Assembly: GCA_963169105.1 (NCBI GenBank)
Contig: OY720634.1
Location: 118,766,430-118,830,429 of the forward strand
Direction of reading: 5' to 3'
DNA: 64,000 bases
Source: Ceriagrion tenellum
Taxonomy: Eukaryota > Arthropoda > Insecta > Odonata > Coenagrionidae
Below, in pieces: positions 22,772 to 35,149 of this stretch. Under the pieces are notes generated by a model, which had not been told where the DNA came from, made no database searches, and worked only from the letters and a program-made list of their open reading frames with translations. Within the stretch, counting starts at the first letter, position 1. The number at the start of each line of letters is the position of its first letter. The position numbers and the translations under genes were made by a program.

Positions 22772-23370
22772 TCCCATGGACAATTTTGTTATATATGTTT
22801 GTGTTAAAGATACATAACGTAAACGGTCACACCGCTTGCATGTAGAATGTAAACAATCTAACTAAACGATGTGTTAATAGATGGCGCCTCCTACAGTCTT
22901 TTAAGCATATAACCATAGCCAAAATATTAGTTGATTATTGTCAATAGATGGCACTGTTAATTTTTGATCATTTTTAAAAATTTTTAGCAAAAAATTTAAT
23001 TTAAAACCATTTGTCTATTTTTTGTCTATAGCGGGGAATGTAAGCTTTAAAACGATGTCTGAATCATTGATTTTGATGAAGAATTATGGGAGTTATGGTG
23101 TTGCGACAAAAAAACACCTTTGAGAAATAATATATACGAGAACTGATTGGTGACGTTCAACGTCAATACACGGTTCGTGATTTAAAACAATCGCTCGGTG
23201 TCAATATCACCAGTAAAACATCATCAAGTTTATGAGTTCCATTTCAAGTACGAATTGACTCCACCAACTAAATCCCGAGACCATGGATTACCCTTTTCTC
23301 GTCTCCATATCATGGCTGGTGTCCCAACACCCCCTGACTGAAGCTCCGGCAGGGTAGAGAAGACCTATAC

Positions 23371-23436
23371 AGATGTAGTTCAAGTTTTGTTCTTCTGTTC
23401 AATGAGAACAGAACAAAACGCCTACATCTACATACC
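23371..23436. repeat. Imperfect hairpin
   Basis: GATGTAG pairs with CTACATC at the base, and GTTTTGTTCT with AGAACAAAAC plus CTGTTC with GAACAG near the tip. There is a short asymmetric bulge and a small AATGA-type loop. Upstream CCGGCAGGGTAGAG-like sequence suggests the end of an interspersed repeat, which I cannot name. Confidence 0.6.
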
Positions 23437-23449
23437 ATAGTTACCTGAC

Positions 23450-23940
23450 GAATTTATCGCGAGAGGGAAAAAAAGCAAAACGTAAAAAAGTAAGCGACGA
23501 GCCGCGAGGAGGAGGAGGTGGAAAAGAGGCGAAGGAGTTCTAAATAAAAAAAGGGGTGGTGAAGGGGGTAGCAGCGTGAGCGCAATGAGCGTCATTATTT
23601 TTTTTTCCATTCCTACGTTCTCTCTTTCACTGCGATGCCTCAGTACCTAACCCTCCACACAGTGCACACACACACACTGACACATTCAAACTCACAGGAG
23701 GAGACACACGTACACACAATGACAGCATGACTTGGCCTCTTTCTAGGTCTGTGTCTGCTTATTGATCAAGAGAGGGAGGAGAGTGAGAGGGAGGTGGGGG
23801 AGGAACGGTTGGGAGGGTGGAGGCAGAGGGAGGGAGGGACAGCGGACAGGAGGGTTGGGGGAGGAGGAGAAAGAGGAGTTGAATGAAAGGCGGGTTTGAT
23901 GGAAGAGATGGATGAAAGCGAGTGTAAGAGAATCGGGATA
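23450..23940 (+). repeat. Purine island with CA-rich break
   Basis: Two purine-rich blocks (about 23460-23560 and 23765-23930) flank a CA-rich microsatellite zone (about 23655-23715). The P/S/L-rich minus-strand frames are low-complexity shadows. Confidence 0.65.
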
Positions 23941-24149
23941 TCCCGATGCAGCTTTTTTCCGATTCAATCCAGTATCGATATTTCACCTTAGGATGTTGCG
24001 ATACTTGCGATTCGATGCCCCACCAGCCCTCCCCATCAATTCCATTGGCGGCTAACGTTCAGAGTGGGCAAAGATCCTTTCTTCGTACTACTTTTTACAA
24101 ACAGAAATGCGCTTTTTCGGTACCATACTGGGGCCGATTTTCTAACAGG

Positions 24150-24215
24150 CGTTACCACGATACTTGTGATCCGATGCTCATTTATTACTGGAGTCCGGGT
24201 TTGAATCCCAACAAG
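24150..24215 (+). mobile_element. tRNA-derived SINE head
   Basis: B box GGGTTTGAATCCC (24197-24209) is near consensus. Upstream GCGTTACCACGATACT at about 24149 is an A-box candidate. Flanks do not pair as a tRNA. Confidence 0.5.
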
Positions 24216-25850
24216 GAAATAGGTATTTTAGCTGGAATCTTGAGACTCGCATCGATGCTATGTGGAGGAACATGAATGAATCATTTAACCGTCCGTCGCA
24301 TGGACATTAAACTTTGGGCTCCTAAGCTTTGGGCTTAAGTTAAGAGTGGGCTAATGCCGGTGAAGTCTTTCACCACCATTCCTCTTTTCCCATGAGATCA
24401 TTTCTATACAACCATGTCTTCAATGGTTCAAATGATCTCAGTGGTCACTATCCTCCCCTGTTAGCCAAATAATCTTTGCAAATATTTTCAAATAAAAACT
24501 GCGCATCAATGAAATTCATTTCAACCTTCTCATCTGCGAGAATCGTCCGAAGTCAAACTCAAGTCCTCCGCGGCACATTACCAATCAACTCTATATCACC
24601 ATCTCACAAAGATATGCTCGTCACTGGCGCTCATCGTCAGGATTTTCTACTCCTAGTAGGCATTTGTCTAGACATCAACTGAGACATCTTAGAAACAGGA
24701 AAAAGATAAGGTCCATCGCAAGAATTATGCTCTAAATTTTTGCAGGTGTTTAAATAGCATTTCACGTGAATCAGGAAAAGGATCAAAAGCATAACGGAAT
24801 GGTCACTACAATTACCTCTTTTTTGGCAAAATAGTATCGTTTGCAATGTATTTCTGTAATGATTTTATCGCAATCCTTCCAGTTTACGGTCTGTTTTTTA
24901 ATCGTAACATAATTAATGCGTAGTAAACAAATTTAGAATGAAAACATTGAACCTATTCCCATGCGACTTATCTGCATCCTAACAATTCCAAGTGCCGTTT
25001 TTTCGGTCAATTCAGTCGATGGACTCCGGCGTGTTTAAGTGGCAGCCATTGATACCCATACTGAAAATAACAGGCTTGGTTGTTTACTATGGACCTCATT
25101 GATAAGAATTTCAATGTAATTTATTACTTTTTCAGTGCTAAATTATTCATGTGGCTTTACTATATAAACAACATTGAATATAGTAGCTTAATTCTTTCAC
25201 ACACATATATGGGTCATTCCACCTAAATTCAACAAACCATTTTCCTTTGGGATCTTAGATTTTGCTCTAGCTTGGTGTATGGGTTGCATGTGATCTTAAA
25301 CGAAGTACTCTTAAATATTTTGAAAACCAGATTTTTTGCGTGATTTATGTGTATTCAAATTTTTTATGTTTTTGCGAAAAATTCGTACCTTGAATCATAT
25401 TTTTACTTACATCTCGGCTTCTATTCAACGTAGAACAACGATGTATATATAAATATAAATACAAATATTAATAATATATATAAATACAAACAAATATATA
25501 TACATATATATATTTTTTTATAATTTTTACCAACAGTTATAATATAATTGAAAATTGATGTAATTAAATTTCCTATTTTTGTTTAATTTTAATGTCTAAA
25601 AATTGTTAATTAACTTATCTCATATCTCCAGCTTAGAATTAGCCAAAACATTTTTCATAATGTATCCGTAACTAAATCAATTTTTCTGAAAACATTTAAT
25701 AGCAATTCATAAACGCGCTTATAAATTTTTTTTTAAACATTTTCATTTATCTTACGCCCGCCTCCACGGGCTCAGCCCTTGAGATACCATGTCGTAGAAT
25801 TTTAATACGTGCTTAGGTTTACGAGAATAGCTCCAGCTCATTGAGTTAAG
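24216..25850. other. Unannotated sequence ending in AT microsatellite
   Basis: No gene seen. From about 25440 to 25520 there is a (TA)n/(AAAT)n-rich simple repeat. Confidence 0.5.
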
Positions 25851-25852
25851 AA

Positions 25853-26720
25853 TAATAAATAATAATAATAATAATAAAACGTCTTTATTAGGCGAGATTG
25901 GGACTAGAAAGTCCCATCTTCCATCTAACCCCTCGTCAAACATAAAAATTATTGCAGCTAAATACATTGTCATGTTGCTCTTGGAATTACATACACTCAA
26001 TTATGGCAAGAGAGACATAGCAGTACGGTTTTTCATTCATCAAACATAATTATAAGTTAGCAAAGTTACCAAGTGTAAAAAGATGTGAGCAAATGTGGCT
26101 AAAACCTAAGGATATTGACTTTCGTCCTTATTGGAAAAAACCCACTGCAGGAAAACGCCCACACAAGAAGGGGGGCGTGAAAAACCTGCGAAAACCTACT
26201 GAGAAAGAGCTAGTGTAAACATGGATGTATACAAGTACAAGAAAATATCACCCAGTACCTGGAAGGAACAAGAATAATAGATGAAGCGGGAGGAGATTAG
26301 AGTTGAAACTTTCCCACTAATCCCATGATGTTTTACGTGTCTCGTTGTTGTTCTCGGAGAAGTTTTTCGTATAGTGCCCTTTTGAAGGATGCTAGTGATG
26401 ATGATTTACGTAGCGGTAAGTCAATGTTGTTCCACTCGCGACATGCGGTCACAATGAATGATTTATTGAATCTGACTGTCCGGTGGTGAGGAATAACGAG
26501 TTTATCATTTCCCCTCGTATTTGAGTCGTGTACTCTACTAAGTGTTTGAAATTCGTCTCTTAGGTACGCTGGTGTATTTGTTTGTAAAATTTGATAGAGA
26601 AGAGCAAGGATATGCAGCCGGCGTCGTGAAGTAGGTTTTAACCAGTTGAGATTGTTAATATAATTGGTAGTATGATCTGAAACCTCATTGATGAACCATT
26701 GATGAACCTCAAATGATAAA
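25853..26720 (-). mobile_element. CR1/L2/Jockey-like LINE, 5'-truncated 3' end with (TTA)n tail
   Basis: Minus-strand order is: C-terminal reverse-transcriptase coding remnant (26715 to 26333), 3' untranslated region, AATAAAGACG, then (TTA)n, seen on plus as an AAT run at about 25853-25878. This is the usual 3' anatomy of a LINE that was truncated at the 5' side during target-primed insertion. The 82-codon minus frame at 25752-26000 runs through the untranslated region and tail and is not a gene. Confidence 0.85.
26333..26715 (-). pseudogene. LINE reverse-transcriptase C-terminal domain remnant
   Basis: This open minus-strand frame lacks a start codon, which is why it is easily missed. It reads HQWFINEVSDHTTNYINNL, then NWLKPTSRRRLHILALLYQI, then NTPAYLRDEFQTLS, then IPHHRTVRFNKSFIVTACR, then EWNNIDLPLRKSSSLASFKR, then ALYEKLL and a stop about eight residues later. 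The order L.WLP.RRR..ILALLYQ, then PAYL, then RTVRFNKSFI..A...WN.LP..LR.S.SLASFKRAL, is the conserved post-thumb region of CR1/L2/Jockey-type LINE proteins. About 127 codons are open without a stop, so the insertion is relatively young. The clade needs a search to settle. Confidence 0.88.
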
Positions 26721-27360
26721 CCATGTAATGAACAACTTATTTCTTATATTTGTTATTTATATTGCTAAATAAATGCTATTGGCATATTTAACGCTAGAGC
26801 TCCACTCAGGGTCTTGGATTTTGAGCTTATTTTCATTTATTTAAATGTAATTCATGTGATGGTGGCCTCACATGTACTAAAAGATTTCTCTCAATGAAGA
26901 TAAACCATAAAGATCTTTATTCATCAAAGTATTTCTGCAAGGTATCCCTGAAGAGAGGATTTTATTTTGGTTTTCAATGACACATAATATAAAATTTCAA
27001 ATCTTGGACTAGAGAAAGAAGTATAAATCATTTTCGCCTAGAAGAGCTGAGAGCTACTGCTCCAATGGAAGAATTTGAAATGACCAGGAAGATTAGGTAA
27101 GGAAGGAGAAGGAGCGGGAAAAGGAGGGAAGTAGTCGGTGAAAACCGGATAGGAGTAGTGGGCTCGATTGTTTTCAGGAAAAGAGAGAGCTAGAAAAAGC
27201 TAGGACATATCCACAGAGAAATAGCTAAGATGACTTTTTCCGTAAGAATGTCATTATGGCATCAAACTTAAAAAACAAACTCAGTCGTCTTAGGCGTGCC
27301 TTTATGGAATTAACTATGCATTGTAAATGAAGAAACTTTTTACTCCACATAAATTTTATT
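26721..27360. other. Unannotated sequence
   Basis: A direct duplication of GATGAACC lies next to the LINE boundary (26690-26710). A purine-rich patch occurs at about 27095-27200. No gene seen. Confidence 0.4.
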
Positions 27361-27363
27361 TAA

Positions 27364-27450
27364 GACCACCCGGGTTTTGACGTGGCACGTCATCATCAGA
27401 TCGAAACCCGGGTCGTCTCAACTAATATTTATGATGAATAACAAAGTTAC
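27364..27450 (-). ncRNA. Degenerate hammerhead-like motif within a palindrome
   Basis: On minus (27399 to 27364): CTGATGA, T, GACGT-GCC-ACGTC (perfect 5 bp stem II), AAAAC where GAAAC is expected, then CCGGGTGGTC. On plus, the downstream CGAAACCCGGGTCGT and ACAAAGTTAC match the element at 38938-39010. An outer inverted repeat (ACCCGGGTTT and AAACCCGGGT) brackets the motif, so both strands carry parts of it. It looks like two abutting, opposed copies. Confidence 0.45.
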
Positions 27451-27879
27451 TTCATTTTCAATGAAAAAAAACACTTTTCCTTTCATTTTTAAACTTATTT
27501 ACCGCTACCAGTGTCAAATATAAAATATTTTCTTAAAGGTTGATATCTTTGTTGTTTCGATAGAAAAACAAGACCGGCCATCGTTATCAGTGGTAGTTTT
27601 TTCAATAATAGTTCAACAATAATTTCGATGAATATCTTGGTTCTAATCAATGTGAAATGACAATTTTTCTCTCCGTTGAAATGGGAATCATTGCCGTTCC
27701 CAACGAGAAGCAATAAAGTTTGCTATTTGTTGTAGTGGCTATAGAGGTCAGTTATTTCTCAGCTATGGCATCGGCCCATCGTCATCCGCAGTATCGACAT
27801 CGGACGATACATATCGAACCAGTCGAGAGATGTTCAAGAAGGGGATAAGGGTGGAATTGCGCATGGAAACGGGTAGTGC

Positions 27880-28110
27880 GAGAAGGGTTTGTGGGAATCT
27901 CGGGAGTTGGGGAGGGATGAGAGGAGAGGAAGAGAGGGAAAGATGGAGGGCATGGGACTGCCGCGCGACAGCAGAGAGATTTCAGTCTCGTTGCCGACGG
28001 CGGGGTGAAGGGGAGGCAGAGAGAGAGAGAGAGATGGCTTGGAAGGGATGCGGAGAGGGGAGGCGCAATAAAAACCAACGGTGGGTGCGGAGGAGGAGGA
28101 AGAATCTCGC
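27880..28110 (+). repeat. Polypurine island
   Basis: GGAGAGG/GAGAGA-rich plus strand with a (GA)n run at about 28019-28033. The 160-, 137- and 112-codon frames on both strands across it are composition artefacts. Confidence 0.65.
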
Positions 28111-28673
28111 AAGGGACATAACTTTTTTCTCCCCGGCTTTTGCAGGTATCTTTTTCTCCCTCTCCGGGGCAAAACGATCTTTTTATCGGCGGATCCTGCT
28201 CAAAATGCCGATGCCTTTGTTGCCGCGGGGGAGTTACGAATAAAAAAAAGAATGAAATAAGCAAGCGTCCGTGTTAATACTGTTTCGCCCGTAGATCGTT
28301 AGGGACTTGGAGTGGAAAAAAATAGAAGGGGGGAGGAAACAAATCTTTCCACTTCGCCACGGGATGTGAACGGGGCTCTACCCCCGCCCGCCGCTCCTTA
28401 CGCGTCTTCCACATTCTGCCCTCTGAAGTGTCATCCGTGAGTGACGTCAATCAATTGGTGCCGTGCTCAAGGAAAGACGTCGCGGGAGGGTTTTTGTATC
28501 CCGACGGTCGTGACATTCGGCTGAAGCAACGCATGAGCTCGGAACGAAATGTGAGCGTTCAAGAGAGCTATTTCCTTTTATTATTTAGTGGCTGCCATAA
28601 ATCGTTTTGATAAATTCTGTTTGTTCATTAATAAATTAATATTGTTTATTTTCACATATAAATTTTAACATGC

Positions 28674-28705
28674 GGCCGGTTGTGTCACAAAAGTGACATC
28701 ATCAG
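28674..28705 (-). ncRNA. Degenerate hammerhead-like motif
   Basis: On minus: CTGATGA, T, GTCAC-TTTT-GTGAC (5 bp stem II), A, CAACCGGCC in place of the expected GAAACCGGTC. Stem II is perfect but the second core block is mutated. Confidence 0.45.
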
Positions 28706-28709
28706 GTCC

Positions 28710-29520
28710 TATGTCCCTCGTGCAATAAATTGAATCCATGAAAAAATTCACAGTTAATATATTTAGTGACCATGGTTTATTTGTGAATCAGATGGTTGTG
28801 CATCCCCATTAGATGGTTACGTATGATGTTGCTTTAATGCAAGTTGATTTTGACCACTTTATACATATACACCTTTGTCCCGGAGGATTGGTCTCAGTTT
28901 AATAAATGAATTCAATCACCTCTTTCCGCCGACGTTTGGTGATATATTTTGCATGCTTAGGAATATTTTACAACAAATATTAAAACATTTTTAGTAAAAT
29001 AATAAGTGGTAAAATATTATTATAAACTCTGAAGAGATTTCAAAACAATGTTTTCGCCTTGAGATGTATATCAGACCTAGTACAATATGATAAATGGATG
29101 ATAATATTTTAATTGTTGCTGAACATAAAGATCAACAGCAAAATTTAAAAATTTGAATAAAATAGACAAATAATAAAGAATTTTAAATCACATTCAAAAA
29201 TTAAAATCATTTAATACAGAACACAATCTTGTCATCGAAGTTATATTGTTGGGATTTTCATTATTATTGTTAAATATTTAAACCGACTTTTTTTAGTTTT
29301 AGTTTGTCATTTAAAATAATTTGTTATTTATTTTTCAATTTTTTTCTGTTAGCCATTTTTATGCATTGCAACAGTTGAAACAGTTATCATCCATTTATAA
29401 TATTATACTCAGCCTGATATCCATCTCAAGTTTAAAACAATGTTTTTAAAAATCTTCAAAATATATGACAATGTTTGATCTAACAAGTTTAAAAAAAAAT
29501 TAATTATCCTCGTTGTACAG
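28710..29520. other. Very AT-rich sequence
   Basis: Long A- and T-runs with no frame, repeat partner or RNA recognised. Confidence 0.5.
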
Positions 29521-29525
29521 GAGCC

Positions 29526-29560
29526 CCGAGGATGCAGAAATACATCCGCGTAACGTTGGC
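29526..29560 (+). ncRNA. Variant ribozyme-like hairpin
   Basis: CCGAGGATG, loop, CATCC, GCGTAACGTTGGC: a GGATG/CATCC stem followed by GTAAC where GAAAC is expected. It resembles the other motifs in layout but the first core block reads CCGAGGA, not CTGATGA. It may be another family or a strongly decayed copy. Confidence 0.25.
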
Positions 29561-29707
29561 AAAAAAAGATTTTCGAATTTATTCATACAATGTCAACCTG
29601 AACAATTACGTATGCAATGATGTCTCCGAAAGCTGAAACCACACCTGTCAACGATAAACTAATGTAAATTAAAGTATTTTAAGTTTTTCTTTCTTTTTAA
29701 GCTTGAA

Positions 29708-29743
29708 AAAGTTAATCTCAAAGTTAATCTCAAAGTTAATCTT
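29708..29743 (+). repeat. Three-unit 12 bp tandem repeat
   Basis: AAAGTTAATCTC occurs three times in a row, with one end difference in the last unit. Confidence 0.9.
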
Positions 29744-30583
29744 TTCATGCAGATACAAATACGGTTGGAAGATTAAGAATATCACCTCTCTGAATCCGAT
29801 CCGAGCCCAGTGATCGGTAATTTCGGTGATTGATAGAGAAACGGAGTTTCTATAAATTGCCTAAATGTGTACTGAGCATCCACTATGTCCACGATGGAAA
29901 GCTGCGTTATAAAACGTCAATATAGTTCAATTTGGCGTCATTTTCGCCACCATACTCGAATGAAACTACATATGGATTTCCATAGTATGAGTAGTAATTG
30001 TGAGATATTTGCCATACCTTGCTTACTTCAGCTTAATAGAGCTTTCAATATATAAAGCTTGAAATCTGTTTTAAAAACATCGTGGCACCGCATAGCGTAC
30101 TTGTGCTATAGAATTTACCTGAAGGGTACAATCCCACAGCACAAGTGGAAGAGTTTTGGCCATACTCAACACGGCTTTGACTAAAATAACATCCTCTAGA
30201 ATGGTACCAAAAAACCCCTGCTTTATCTTCAAACACCAGAATTTACTTTGATAAATTTTAAGTTTAAACTATTCTGGATTAAACGGCACTGAGATACAGG
30301 CTGTTTTTTAACATGCCATACATAGCACGAGGTGGTAGCTACTGTAAATATGTTGAATTCTGGGAGTTTATCGAAAAAGAAAAACACAACCAGGACAGTG
30401 CATATGAGTACCCTGATGCCGTATAGCATCAAGATATTTTGGCTCCTGTTTTCTCATCAGTATTAATATTTAGCGGAAATTACAAATAAACTCAATTAAT
30501 TAGATCTTGTTCATCAACATTATAACATCAAAGCCTAAAACGTCTGACCAAGTAAAATAACATTTAAACCTCCTTCATCCCCA

Positions 30584-30868
30584 TTAAAATATTGTATCCA
30601 AGAATGCAAATGGAGAGTAGATTTGGAAATCAGAAATTTCAGTTCCTCTATTTACAAAAACTATGAAAGCGAATTTTGCTGCTTCCCCATCTGCAGTGCA
30701 ACTTTGAGGCGCAGGAATGCTATCCTTAGATGCACGTAGTAGAGAAGATTTTTTGCGGCTGTAAAACACAAAAAAACTGGATGTATTACCAACTCTTCTT
30801 AATCGAACTACATGCCGACCTTGACTGCGTACACTTCTCAGCTCAGGGTAAAAAAACTGATACCACAT
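30584..30868 (-). other. Unassigned open frame, possible exon
   Basis: A 94-codon frame without low-complexity bias, ending at a stop (30584). Its 5' end coincides with the start of the tandem duplication at 30869. It contains no domain I recognise and no second copy in the window. Splice sites are not convincing. It could be a chance frame. Confidence 0.15.
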
Positions 30869-31294
30869 AGAGAAGTCAAAATCTTTTCTTTTAAACGTAT
30901 ACCACCAATTTCATTCAAAGGAAATTTAACATTACTTCAACCTGCCCACGGTCTGAGAACGTCATGCTAAACAGTCGAGGGTGTCGTGATGTCCGCTGGA
31001 GGAATCATAAAAATGTCGACCATCACGCTTTGACAAGGAATCATGCGAAGCTATGAGGCTTAGGGACCCACGAGAGAACAGAGAGAAGTCAAAATATTTT
31101 CTTTGAAAGTATCCTATGAATTTCATTCAAGGTAAATTTTTCATTACTTCAACCTACCCAGGGTCTGAGAACGTCATACTAAACACTCGAGGGTTTCACG
31201 ATGTCCACTGGAGGAATCATAAAAATGTCGATCATCACGCTTCGACAAGGAATTCATGCGAAGCTATGAAGCTGGGGGACCCACGAGAAAAACG
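30869..31294 (+). repeat. Tandem duplication, two ~213 bp units
   Basis: Units start at 30869 and 31082 (AGAGAAGTCAAAAT). Shared blocks include ATTACTTCAACCT, GGTCTGAGAACGTCAT, GGAGGAATCATAAAAATGTC and CATGCGAAGCTATGA. Identity is roughly 85-90 percent by eye. No frame is preserved in both units. Confidence 0.93.
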
Positions 31295-31299
31295 TAGCG

Positions 31300-34200
31300 C
31301 CAGTTTAGGGACATTGATCAACCCTGCCGTGAAAGGGGAACGATGAGCGTAAAAAAACGACAAAAAATCAGCTTGTCGTCTTTCCAAAAAAGCACCAGTA
31401 CAACTAGAGCATCCTCTCGCGGGGAATTTCTGCGGTGCCAACGTGAACAAGCGCTGATGAAAACAGGGAAGTAGAGGAGCCTAATTGAGCAGAAGGGCCG
31501 CCAGCACGCCTTTTATCGTATCATCGACTGTTCGACATCCAGCTGAGGACACAAAGTTTCCCAGCAAGTTGATATTTTTCGACTCCGACGCACATGTGGG
31601 GCATGACCCTCGTTGAACGAACACCATGGAACCGGTGAATATCGGAAAGACCCGTCAAAGGCCGGGATGATATGTCTGAAAATTGCTATTCAATTATATC
31701 CAATTTGGAGTTTTCTCGGTTCAACATTTCACAAGATTACGATCGCCTCTCGATAACACTCAGACAAGCGATACGTCAGTATGATGCAATAAAAAAATTA
31801 ACTTTCAATTATCCTCACATAAGGATTAAGCCTACGTCATGTCATGGTTAACGTTACCGAGCATTATAAAACCAAGACTTTGGCGATACAAACCAATTCG
31901 AACGCTGAGCTTCACATTCAGACGATCGGTTAAATTTAGGCAAAATCTTTTATGAAATTTGGCAGCCGATTAATTTTTTAACGGCGTCAAATGAATTGAG
32001 CAAACTCAGATATAATGTGCACCATTATAGGCTTACATAAGGGAAATGACCAGTAAAATGGACAGATTTCAAAAGTCATTTTCCACGAACGCTGAGAGAC
32101 CCAGTTAGTTACGTTACGTTGAGCTTTTTTATGATGCTATCCAGCAGTTTTAGCATGTTCCGCACCATTCTTTCGGGGTTAAATTAAACATTTATACAAA
32201 CAATCAAAATACATTGATATTCGTAGTTGTTAATGGCATATGGTGTAGTAAATGTTCAGACACCTGCAAAACTTAACCCTCAGCTACACACCGTTGAGGT
32301 GGCCTGCAGGATAGGAATGTATGTAAGGAAGTATTTTTTGGGAAAATTCCTCATAAACCGGAAAACCAGTAAGTAGAACACGTTTATCCATTTACTTCAT
32401 GGGAGCCCTGACACAAAAATTCTTTCTAACGCTTCAGGGCTGCAAAAGGAGTGAAACAAATCACACGTGTCGGTTCGATGCCCTCGGTGAGTCTTCTCTT
32501 TCAACGGAATTAAATGCTATTCATCCATCTTCCCAAAAAAATATGCGGAAGAATCTGAATTATTGATGCCCCTTAAGGGCGTTCAGAGAAAAATATTTCT
32601 CATCTTCATATTTGTTACAGAGAGAGAGAAAGAGAGAGATGTTCACGATTTCCGCACTCAGCATCCATGCCCCCCGCGGCAATGAGATTACGGTTCGTCG
32701 ATTCTCGACGCGGAGAAAAATAACGACGCGGAGTCAAATGAATGGCGCAAGTGGGATTCCTCCTTAATTCTCCCTAAGAGGCCATCTGAACTGAATTCCA
32801 TAGGATTCCATAGCACCCATCTGGTAAAATGGAGGGCAGAGATGTATTAAAAAGATACTTATCTATTGACCGACTTGGATACCTCGTAGTATAAAGAGAT
32901 TATTATTAGAGAGACGCTTTAGTCATAGCTACTTAATGGGGCTATTTAATACATGCATTAACGAGTGGAACTTTTCATATTGATTTTCCAATATTAGCGT
33001 CGTACAAGTGATGTCGTACGCAGTCGCGCGCACGGGAGCAAAGATATACACCAAGAGGGTCACCAAATCTTCCACGTAAATTCAAATTTTTTCTTCCACG
33101 AGTATACGTAATTGTAATAATGATAGTCATTGCAAATATTCGTAAGATATAGTAAACGTCAAAGAAATTGTCTGTATTTTCCTCAGAGATAAAATAACAA
33201 TGAATTTTGTTGGCATTTATTCTATTCGTTCTACTATTTCAATTTTCTATATTTTGCATCAAAAAATATTTTCTATTCCGTAGCCGTAGAAATCTAAGCC
33301 AGTTGACCTAAGTGGAAGGGAGATATTATTTCCCTCAGTTTTGCATAATTTGAATGCCTAAAACTGTTTCCAAGCCCATTTAACACGGAACATCTAAATG
33401 GAAAACTTTACTCTGTGTTCTCCATCACACCCTATTGCAGTTGTTCCGAATGCTATGTGTAATTAATTTAAACAGTTTTAATAATTTTTTCGCTGGTAAC
33501 GGTTAGGAAAGGGAAACATGAGTCTGAACATAATCGAGATATGCAGAGTACATGTTATTCAGCAAGAAAAACACATCAAAAGCTAAGCATTATGACCGTA
33601 ACACGAGTTTCAAAAAGGCTCTTTCCTTTTCGCTTATTTACTCTTTACACCTGATGACAAAACAAAAATGTGAACACCCTCCGCTCATATCATATTCAAT
33701 GTAGCATAATACCTTTTAGTAGCATACGTAACAATTCATTGAGACAAAAATATTTTTTAAATGTATTTTTACTGGATAAAACGTTCTAGTCTTTCTCATG
33801 CACTCATTACACTAGTTTTTTCCATAAAAACTCATTTATTTTTCAGTTCTGACTTTCCATGTTAACAGGATTTCCATTCTGAGGGTGTTTCGTGTCTAAC
33901 AAGCCATAATGTTAAAGGCATTGCTGCCCTGAATATGAAAATATGCAAGAAATTTCTTTAAATATCAATGGAACGGCGTAGTGCCCGACGACTTTGCATT
34001 GAGTCCATCGCATTTGCTCAACATGGTGTTATTGAAAATCAGGAAATTTTTCAAAATTTCATGTCGCACGAGTTCAGTCTCACTTCAATAGAAAAATAAT
34101 TCAACGATATATAAAAAATTCTCATCTTCCTCTTCTACATGTTAGTATATATTGTTAAATTTCTAGTCCAAAAATAACAAATGATTGATAAACTAGAAGT

Positions 34201-34855
34201 GACTTGATTGAAATATAAAATTCAGTAGATAAATTTGTGGTCAATTATAAAAGAAATGAGGGGGACTATCAGTGGAGGCTTGGGAGGAGAGAGCCCAGTG
34301 AGTGTCCAAAGTGATGGTCTAAACATTCATTACCAGTCATAATCAGCAATTAAAAGAACTTGAAAAGCATAGCTGTTTATTTATGTTAGCAATAAAAATT
34401 CATAAGTTATCACGCAGAAAATCTGTAGTGTAACTGAATTTAAGGTATTTCAAAACAGATTTGAATGTTTTTCCTTTGCAACTGGTTGTCATATGTTTTC
34501 ATATTAATATATTTTTATGCACTCTTAACGTTCACTCTCTCTTGCTGCTCATATTCAGACATTTTTGCAACTCACATTTACTTACACTGAAATGCATTTC
34601 ACTTCTAGGACAAATGTATCTTTTGTAACTGGCTCTCAACTATTTTGAAGTTCATTGAAATTTATGAAAACTAGTCATAAATGGTAATAAATAAAATGAT
34701 TGAACAACCAATGAAATAGTCACAAATAAATTCCGAAAGAGAAATGGAATGAAATGCGTGTGGCATAAATGTTTTGAATCGGTAATAATTATACACACGC
34801 GCGCATTCATTTCTTTAAAAATGTCGGAAATCGATGCCATTCCTCGGAGTCGTGG
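31300..34855. other. Unannotated sequence with one TATA-like site
   Basis: No exon recognised. TATAAAA at 31865-31871 is followed about 45-50 bases later by CACATTCAGACG, a loose arthropod initiator-like sequence, but no credible first exon follows. A short (GA)n run is at 32621-32639. Confidence 0.35.
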
Positions 34856-34861
34856 GTACCA

Positions 34862-35146
34862 GTGTCGCATCTGGGGGCCCGAAGGGTGGAAGGGGTTGCG
34901 CTAATTGCCAAGGTCTGCCTACTAGTAGCTACCGGCGACCCTATCCACGCCGATCGCGCTCACCACGAATGGTTGCCGAACCTGAAATCGTCTAATTGTC
35001 ATTCACAAGCCTCCGTTCCTGAAGTGGGTTCCAAAGACCCTCCCACACTCCCAGTCGCTTCGAACTCCATCCGTGCGGACGCACTTACTTACGGGTCTCG
35101 ACGACCGGTGATTCTGCATAATTGGAAATCGACAATTAGAAAATAA
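34862..35146 (+). other. GC-rich patch with open frames on both strands
   Basis: GC and CpG content rise sharply here. A 94-codon plus frame and a minus frame are both open. No domain is recognisable and no good splice sites flank it. It may be part of an old repeat or a small CpG-rich island. Confidence 0.25.
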
Positions 35147-35149
35147 GAA

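Noticed and set aside
25752..26000. 82-codon minus frame
   Set aside because: Lies in the LINE 3' UTR and (TTA)n tail; the true coding remnant is at 26333-26715 in another position.
27782..28264. 160-codon minus frame and 137-codon plus frame
   Set aside because: Opposed frames through a purine island; composition artefact.
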